Below are positions 7,632 through 10,301 of a stretch of 10,301 bases of DNA, one piece after another. The DNA comes from an uncultured Clostridium sp. (lineage in GTDB: Bacteria > Bacillota > Clostridia > TANB77 > CAG-508). The translations under genes were made by a program, and so were the position numbers. The notes beneath the pieces were generated by a model. It made no database searches. It was given only the letters and a program-made list of their open reading frames with translations, and was not told the DNA's origin. The first letter of the stretch is position 1. Each line of letters starts with the position of its first letter. The DNA is taken from the NCBI GenBank assembly GCA_945874585.1, contig CAMCHB010000033.1, positions 1-10,301 on the forward strand. Direction: 5' to 3'.

Positions 7632-8457
7632 GGTTTCAAGGGAACTTATTCCTCAGGTAAAGGACAAATACCCTTTTGTTTATCTAGAACACGGTCGCCT
7701 TGAAATTGATGACAGCAGTGTAAAGTGGATAGAAGCAACTGGGCATGTAATTAGTATTCCGTGCGCAACTGTGAATACTATTCTTTTGGGGCCAGGAACT
7801 TCAGTTACCCATGCTGCCATAAAAAGTATGTCTGAATCAAATTGTACTGTTTGCTGGATCGGTTCAGACTCTCTTTTGTACTATGCAACAGGTGAGACTC
7901 CGACAGCAAATACATACAATCTGAAAAAACAGATATCACTATATTCAAACTCCAAAAAAAAGCTAGAAACTGCAAGAACATTGTTTTCATTCAGATTTCC
8001 AAAGCTTGAACTAAAAGAAAAATCTTTATCAGAAATGATGGGCATGGAAGGGTATAGGGTAAAAGAGTTATACAAAAAAGTTGCAGAAAAATACGAAATT
8101 CCTTGGGACGGAAGAAACTACATCCCAGGGAAAATAAATCTTAGTGATACAACCAATAAGATCCTCACCTGCTGTAATGTTGCTTTGTATGGAATACTTT
8201 TATCTGTAGTTCATGCATTAGGTTTTTCTCCAAGAATTGGTTTTATCCATTCAGGTTGTCCTTTACCTTTTGTTTATGACATAGCAGATCTGTATAAACC
8301 TGAAGTTTCTATTGATTTAGCATTTAAACTGACAAAAGAAATGGGAGGTGAATACATAAAAGATGTAGTGGCAGATGCTTTTAGAGAAAGGATATGTAAT
8401 AACAACATTTTAGAAAGATCAGTAAAAGATATTGGAAAAATAATGGGAGTAAGTTAA
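7612..8457 (+). CDS. cas1: Cas1, type I-E spacer integrase
   Basis: Cas1 is the catalytic subunit of the Cas1-Cas2 adaptation complex, which trims prespacers and inserts them at the leader-proximal repeat. The 281-aa product has the catalytic metal ligands in the correct spacing. E146 lies in GMEGYRV, H213 in FIHSG, and D223 and D226 in VYDIAD. The gaps of 67, 10 and 13 residues match E. coli E141, H208, D218 and D221. The PGTSVTHAAI segment (61-70) and WDGRNYIP (165-172) are also typical of Cas1e. The start overlaps cas5e by 20 bp, with AAAGG at 7598-7602. Compared with E. coli (305 aa) the C-terminal tail is shorter, which is common. It should be active. Confidence 0.96.
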   Translation: MQGIFLKVSRELIPQVKDKYPFVYLEHGRLEIDDSSVKWIEATGHVISIPCATVNTILLGPGTSVTHAAIKSMSESNCTVCWIGSDSLLYYATGETPTANTYNLKKQISLYSNSKKKLETARTLFSFRFPKLELKEKSLSEMMGMEGYRVKELYKKVAEKYEIPWDGRNYIPGKINLSDTTNKILTCCNVALYGILLSVVHALGFSPRIGFIHSGCPLPFVYDIADLYKPEVSIDLAFKLTKEMGGEYIKDVVADAFRERICNNNILERSVKDIGKIMGVS

Positions 8458-8459
8458 AA

Positions 8460-8741
8460 ATGGTTGTCGTAGTTGCTGATCAGATACCTGATGCGGTTAG
8501 AGGAAAAATGAAACTATGGTTTATTGAATTAAATCCAAATGTTTTTGTTTCTGGAATCAATGATCATGTAGCCAAAAAGGTTGTAAATTACCTTTTTTCT
8601 AAATCTCCTTTTCTTTCAGCAATGACATTGGTTATCAGCACAAGTGAAGCACCTGGATATAAAATATTCTCTTTAGGAAATCCAAAGAAAAAAGTGGTAG
8701 AGATAAGTGGTCTTCAGTTAATTACAAATAGATTGCTGTGA
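8460..8741 (+). CDS. cas2: Cas2, type I-E (Cas2e) adaptation subunit
   Basis: Cas2e is the dimeric scaffold that bridges two Cas1 dimers and sets the spacer length. The 93-aa product (E. coli 94) fits the I-E subfamily: a hydrophobic first strand MVVVVADQIPDAVRG, then KLWFIELNPNVFVSGIN, and a C-terminal segment ending VVEISGLQLITNRLL. The start ATG is 2 bp after the cas1 stop, and GGGAG (8445-8449) lies 10 nt upstream. It is the last gene of the operon. No terminator separates it from the CRISPR leader. Confidence 0.93.
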   Translation: MVVVVADQIPDAVRGKMKLWFIELNPNVFVSGINDHVAKKVVNYLFSKSPFLSAMTLVISTSEAPGYKIFSLGNPKKKVVEISGLQLITNRLL

Positions 8742-8770
8742 TATAAAAGTTCTTTAAAAATTTGTATGTA

Positions 8771-8783
8771 AATCATAATGTTA
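8771..8783 (+). promoter_or_regulatory. Second candidate IHF site in the leader
   Basis: AATCATAATGTTA matches the IHF consensus WATCAANNNNTTR at all fixed positions except the sixth (T for A). It sits 54-66 bp before the first repeat, near where the E. coli leader has its upstream Cas1-contact motif. It could be a second bend site or chance in AT-rich DNA. Confidence 0.35.
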
Positions 8784-8801
8784 TAAAAAATCAGTCTTTT
8801 C

Positions 8802-8814
8802 TAATATCTTGATA
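8802..8814 (-). promoter_or_regulatory. IHF binding site in the leader
   Basis: On the minus strand TATCAAGATATTA matches the IHF consensus WATCAANNNNTTR at every position. It lies 23-35 bp upstream of the first repeat. In E. coli, IHF binds the leader between about -9 and -35 and bends it so that Cas1-Cas2 recognises the leader-repeat junction. The exact match at the expected distance supports the same IHF-dependent integration here. IHF itself lies outside the window. Confidence 0.65.
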
Positions 8815-8836
8815 TATAACATTATTTTTGTTAAGT

Positions 8837-10003
8837 GTCTTCCCCACGTTGTGGGGATGTTTCTTATGTTTTAGCTGATTTCGGTGTTGGCTATCCGTCT
8901 TCCCCACGTTGTGGGGATGTTTCCTGTATCATAGTTGTACATCTGTATTTTGCTGAGTCTTCCCCACGTTGTGGGGATGTTTCTTTCCCAGCCTTTTCTA
9001 TCTTCATAAATGATCGGTCTTCCCCACGTTGTGGGGATGTTTCCGCTGATATAGTCTGCATAAGTGAGTGGTATCTGTCTTCCCCACGTTGTGGGGATGT
9101 TTCTAAATTCCAGTTGCATTTTTTATCTGTAAAGTAGTCTTCCCCACGTTGTGGGGATGTTTCCATCAATCTTACCATCCTTATCCAGAGTAGAAGGTCT
9201 TCCCCACGTTGTGGGGATGTTTCTTATCTACTTTCTTTACGAATGCTAATAGGTTAGTCTTCCCCACGTTGTGGGGATGTTTCTTAGGAGTATCAGGTCT
9301 AAAGCGTGTGCTCATAGTCTTCCCCACGTTGTGGGGATGTTTCCTTAAAGAAAGACAAAAAGCGCAAGTGGAAAAAGTCTTCCCCACGTTGTGGGGATGT
9401 TTCCTAATGACTTGCTATTGTACAGCTCTTGTAGTTGTCTTCCCCACGTTGTGGGGATGTTTCCAAAATGATTTTCTTTTCTCTACCTGAAAGAAGGTCT
9501 TCCCCACGTTGTGGGGATGTTTCTGTAAATCACCCATCTCATTATGCTGGTAAGGTGTCTTCCCCACGTTGTGGGGATGTTTCTGATTAAACACATACCA
9601 CAGCTAAGTCGTGCAAGTCTTCCCCACGTTGTGGGGATGTTTCTGGGAACACCTAGAATTTACTTCAAATATGCTGGTCTTCCCCACGTTGTGGGGATGT
9701 TTCTATTAACACCGATTATGGTGCTAAAGATCCAGGTCTTCCCCACGTTGTGGGGATGTTTCTCTGACGATGCTTTACAGCAAGAAGCTAATCAAGTCTT
9801 CCCCACGTTGTGGGGATGTTTCCGAGGTTTATTTTTATCTTCGTTAGGTAAAGCAGTCTTCCCCACGTTGTGGGGATGTTTCTGAATGACCCTGAAATCG
9901 GCGGTCAAAATTTTGGTCTTCCCCACGTTGTGGGGATGTTTCTGGAGATATTTCAAAATGGAATGTTTCTAATGTGTCTTCCCCACGTTGTGGGGATGTT
10001 TCT
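8837..10003 (+). CRISPR. Type I-E CRISPR array, 20 repeats and 19 spacers
   Basis: Twenty 28-bp repeats start at 8837 and recur every 60 bp to 9677, then at 9736, 9796, 9856, 9916 and 9976. The first 27 bases (beginning GTCTTCCCCAC and ending GGGGATGTTTC) are identical in all 20. Base 28 is T in 13 and C in 7. Eighteen spacers are 32 nt; spacer 15 (9705-9735) is 31 nt. All spacers differ. TCCCCAC and GTGGGGA pair around a GTT loop, forming the Cas6e substrate. By analogy with E. coli, cleavage after G20 leaves the handle AUGUUUCY. The leader on the cas2 side sets the orientation, so spacer 1 is the newest. The absence of repeat decay within the array suggests recent adaptation. Several spacers read as plausible peptides, including spacers 6, 15, 16, 18 and 19. 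Confidence 0.99.
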
Positions 10004-10035
10004 TATAGATTGAAAATGCCCTTAACAGGAACTTT

Positions 10036-10069
10036 ACTTTCCCCTCAAAGTGGGGGGGGGAGTATTTCT
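10036..10069 (+). repeat. Decayed terminal (21st) CRISPR repeat with G-run expansion
   Basis: Exactly 60 bp after the start of the last intact repeat (9976), the sequence keeps a CCCC block at repeat positions 6-9, C at 11, GTGGGG at 15-20, then ATTTCT corresponding to GTTTCT at the end. The first three bases, the loop and one stem arm have changed, and the G-run has grown to nine G's (10052-10060), so the element is 34 bp instead of 28. Decay of the leader-distal repeat is common in CRISPR arrays. The 32 nt in between (10004-10035) would be a former 20th spacer. Confidence 0.65.
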
Positions 10070-10085
10070 CTACGAGAGTAGAAAT
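10064..10085 (+). other. Small hairpin with GAGA tetraloop after the array
   Basis: ATTTC (10064-10068) and TAC (10071-10073) pair with GTA (10078-10080) and GAAAT (10081-10085) around a GAGA loop, with TC bulged. The loop fits the GNRA class. No T-run follows, so it is not a classical intrinsic terminator. It may still end or protect the array transcript, or be chance. Confidence 0.3.
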
Positions 10086-10248
10086 TCTAAAGTACCTTAA
10101 CTCATTTTCCACATTGTTTGGCTGAACATAACAGTTCTTTATGTTTTTGCCTTGTTATAATTAATTTAAGCACGGATTTCATATTTTAAGAGTTGTCATG
10201 TAAAATACATCATTAATTTAATTTTTAGCTTTTAGAACTAGAAAACAT
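10086..10248 (+). promoter_or_regulatory. rluB upstream region with extended -10 promoter
   Basis: TGTTATAAT (10153-10161) is a perfect extended -10 element (TG, one base, TATAAT). No good -35 box lies 17 bp upstream, which extended -10 promoters can tolerate. Transcription would start near 10168, giving a leader of about 80 nt for rluB. Apart from this, the AT-rich stretch shows no gene or clear structure. Confidence 0.45.
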
Positions 10249-10301
10249 ATGACTGAGAAGTTACAGAAAATTTTATCCCGCGCTGGAATTGCTTCACGTA
10301 G
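10249..10301 (+). CDS. rluB: 23S rRNA pseudouridine synthase RluB, N-terminal fragment
   Basis: The first 17 codons read MTEKLQKILSRAGIASR and then run off the right edge. This closely matches the start of E. coli RluB (MSEKLQKVLARAGHGSR), the beginning of the S4 RNA-binding domain. The related RsuA and RluE start differently. RluB makes pseudouridine 2605 in 23S rRNA of the large ribosomal subunit. No strong Shine-Dalgarno precedes the ATG; GAACTAG about 10 nt upstream is weak. It is a housekeeping neighbour of the CRISPR locus and has no known functional link to it. Confidence 0.78.
   Translation, partial: MTEKLQKILSRAGIASR

Larger units (their letters stand above)
8742..8836 (+). promoter_or_regulatory. 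CRISPR leader
   Basis: This 95-bp AT-rich segment lies between the cas2 stop and the first repeat, the same place and orientation as the E. coli type I-E leader. Leaders direct Cas1-Cas2 to integrate at the adjacent repeat and usually carry the array promoter. It contains one exact and one near-exact IHF consensus. No well-spaced sigma-70 promoter stands out, so the array may be transcribed in part by read-through from the cas operon. Confidence 0.8.

Noticed and set aside
8835..9178. Open frames on both strands across the array with a repeated SSPRCGDVS or ETSPQRGED peptide, looking like a tandem-repeat protein
   Set aside because: They are translations of the CRISPR repeat. The invariant 28-bp units with unique 32-nt spacers, the leader and the adjacent cas1-cas2 explain them.
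9181..9885. Further open frames with repeated FPTLWGCF, LPHVVGMF or KHPHNVGKT peptides
   Set aside because: Same cause: the repeat read in other frames. No start context and no conserved non-repeat sequence.
509..10003. A wholly new defence system
   Set aside because: Every gene matches a known type I-E component and no extra gene lies within the operon. Novelty is limited to the cse1 break, gene order and array details.
10041..10080. Intrinsic terminator from the CCCC...GGGG stem after the array
   Set aside because: No T-run follows on the plus strand, and position and sequence fit a decayed repeat better.

Overview
The window holds one nearly complete type I-E CRISPR-Cas locus (Cascade with Cas3, plus the adaptation genes) and its array. 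It lies between two partial chromosomal housekeeping genes. The DNA is AT-rich. At the left edge a minus-strand gene begins whose product resembles the cell-division protein ZapA. At the right edge a plus-strand gene begins that matches the start of the 23S rRNA pseudouridine synthase RluB. These flanks, together with an exact IHF consensus in the CRISPR leader, point to a low-GC gammaproteobacterium. A Succinivibrionaceae-like gut or rumen organism is a guess; the sequence does not prove it.

Layout, left to right: start of the putative zapA (1-76, minus); an AT-rich gap with candidate promoters (77-508); cas3 (509-3178); cse1/cas8e (3165-4645, broken by a -1 frameshift near 3494); cse2 (4648-5175); cas6e (5172-5783); cas7e (5817-6911); cas5e (6915-7631); cas1 (7612-8457); cas2 (8460-8741); a 95-bp leader with IHF sites (8742-8836); a CRISPR array of 20 repeats and 19 spacers (8837-10003); a decayed 21st repeat exactly in phase (10036-10069); a short AT-rich spacer with an extended -10 promoter; and the first 17 codons of rluB (10249 onward). 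All cas genes are on the plus strand, and overlap or lie 2-33 bp apart, so they form one operon. The array is read in the same direction.

How it should work: Cas1-Cas2 with IHF insert new spacers at the leader end. Cas6e cuts the array transcript at the repeat hairpin, leaving an 8-nt 5' handle (AUGUUUCY). Cse1, Cse2, Cas7e, Cas5e and Cas6e assemble on the crRNA into Cascade. Cse1 reads the PAM and recruits Cas3, which nicks and degrades the target DNA.

The most notable points are these. (1) cse1 is split at a perfect A AAA AAA slippery heptamer, where a -1 slip restores the full-length reading frame. This is either programmed slippage controlling interference or a recent inactivating mutation. 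(2) cas6e sits between cse2 and cas7e instead of after cas5e as in E. coli. (3) The last base of every repeat is T or C, never a purine, which suggests a PAM-derived base. (4) The oldest spacer reads as a BspA/DUF285-type repeat peptide in a register that fits an AAY PAM. (5) A degenerate terminal repeat lies exactly one 60-bp period beyond the last good one. No entirely new system was found: the genes are recognisable members of a known type.
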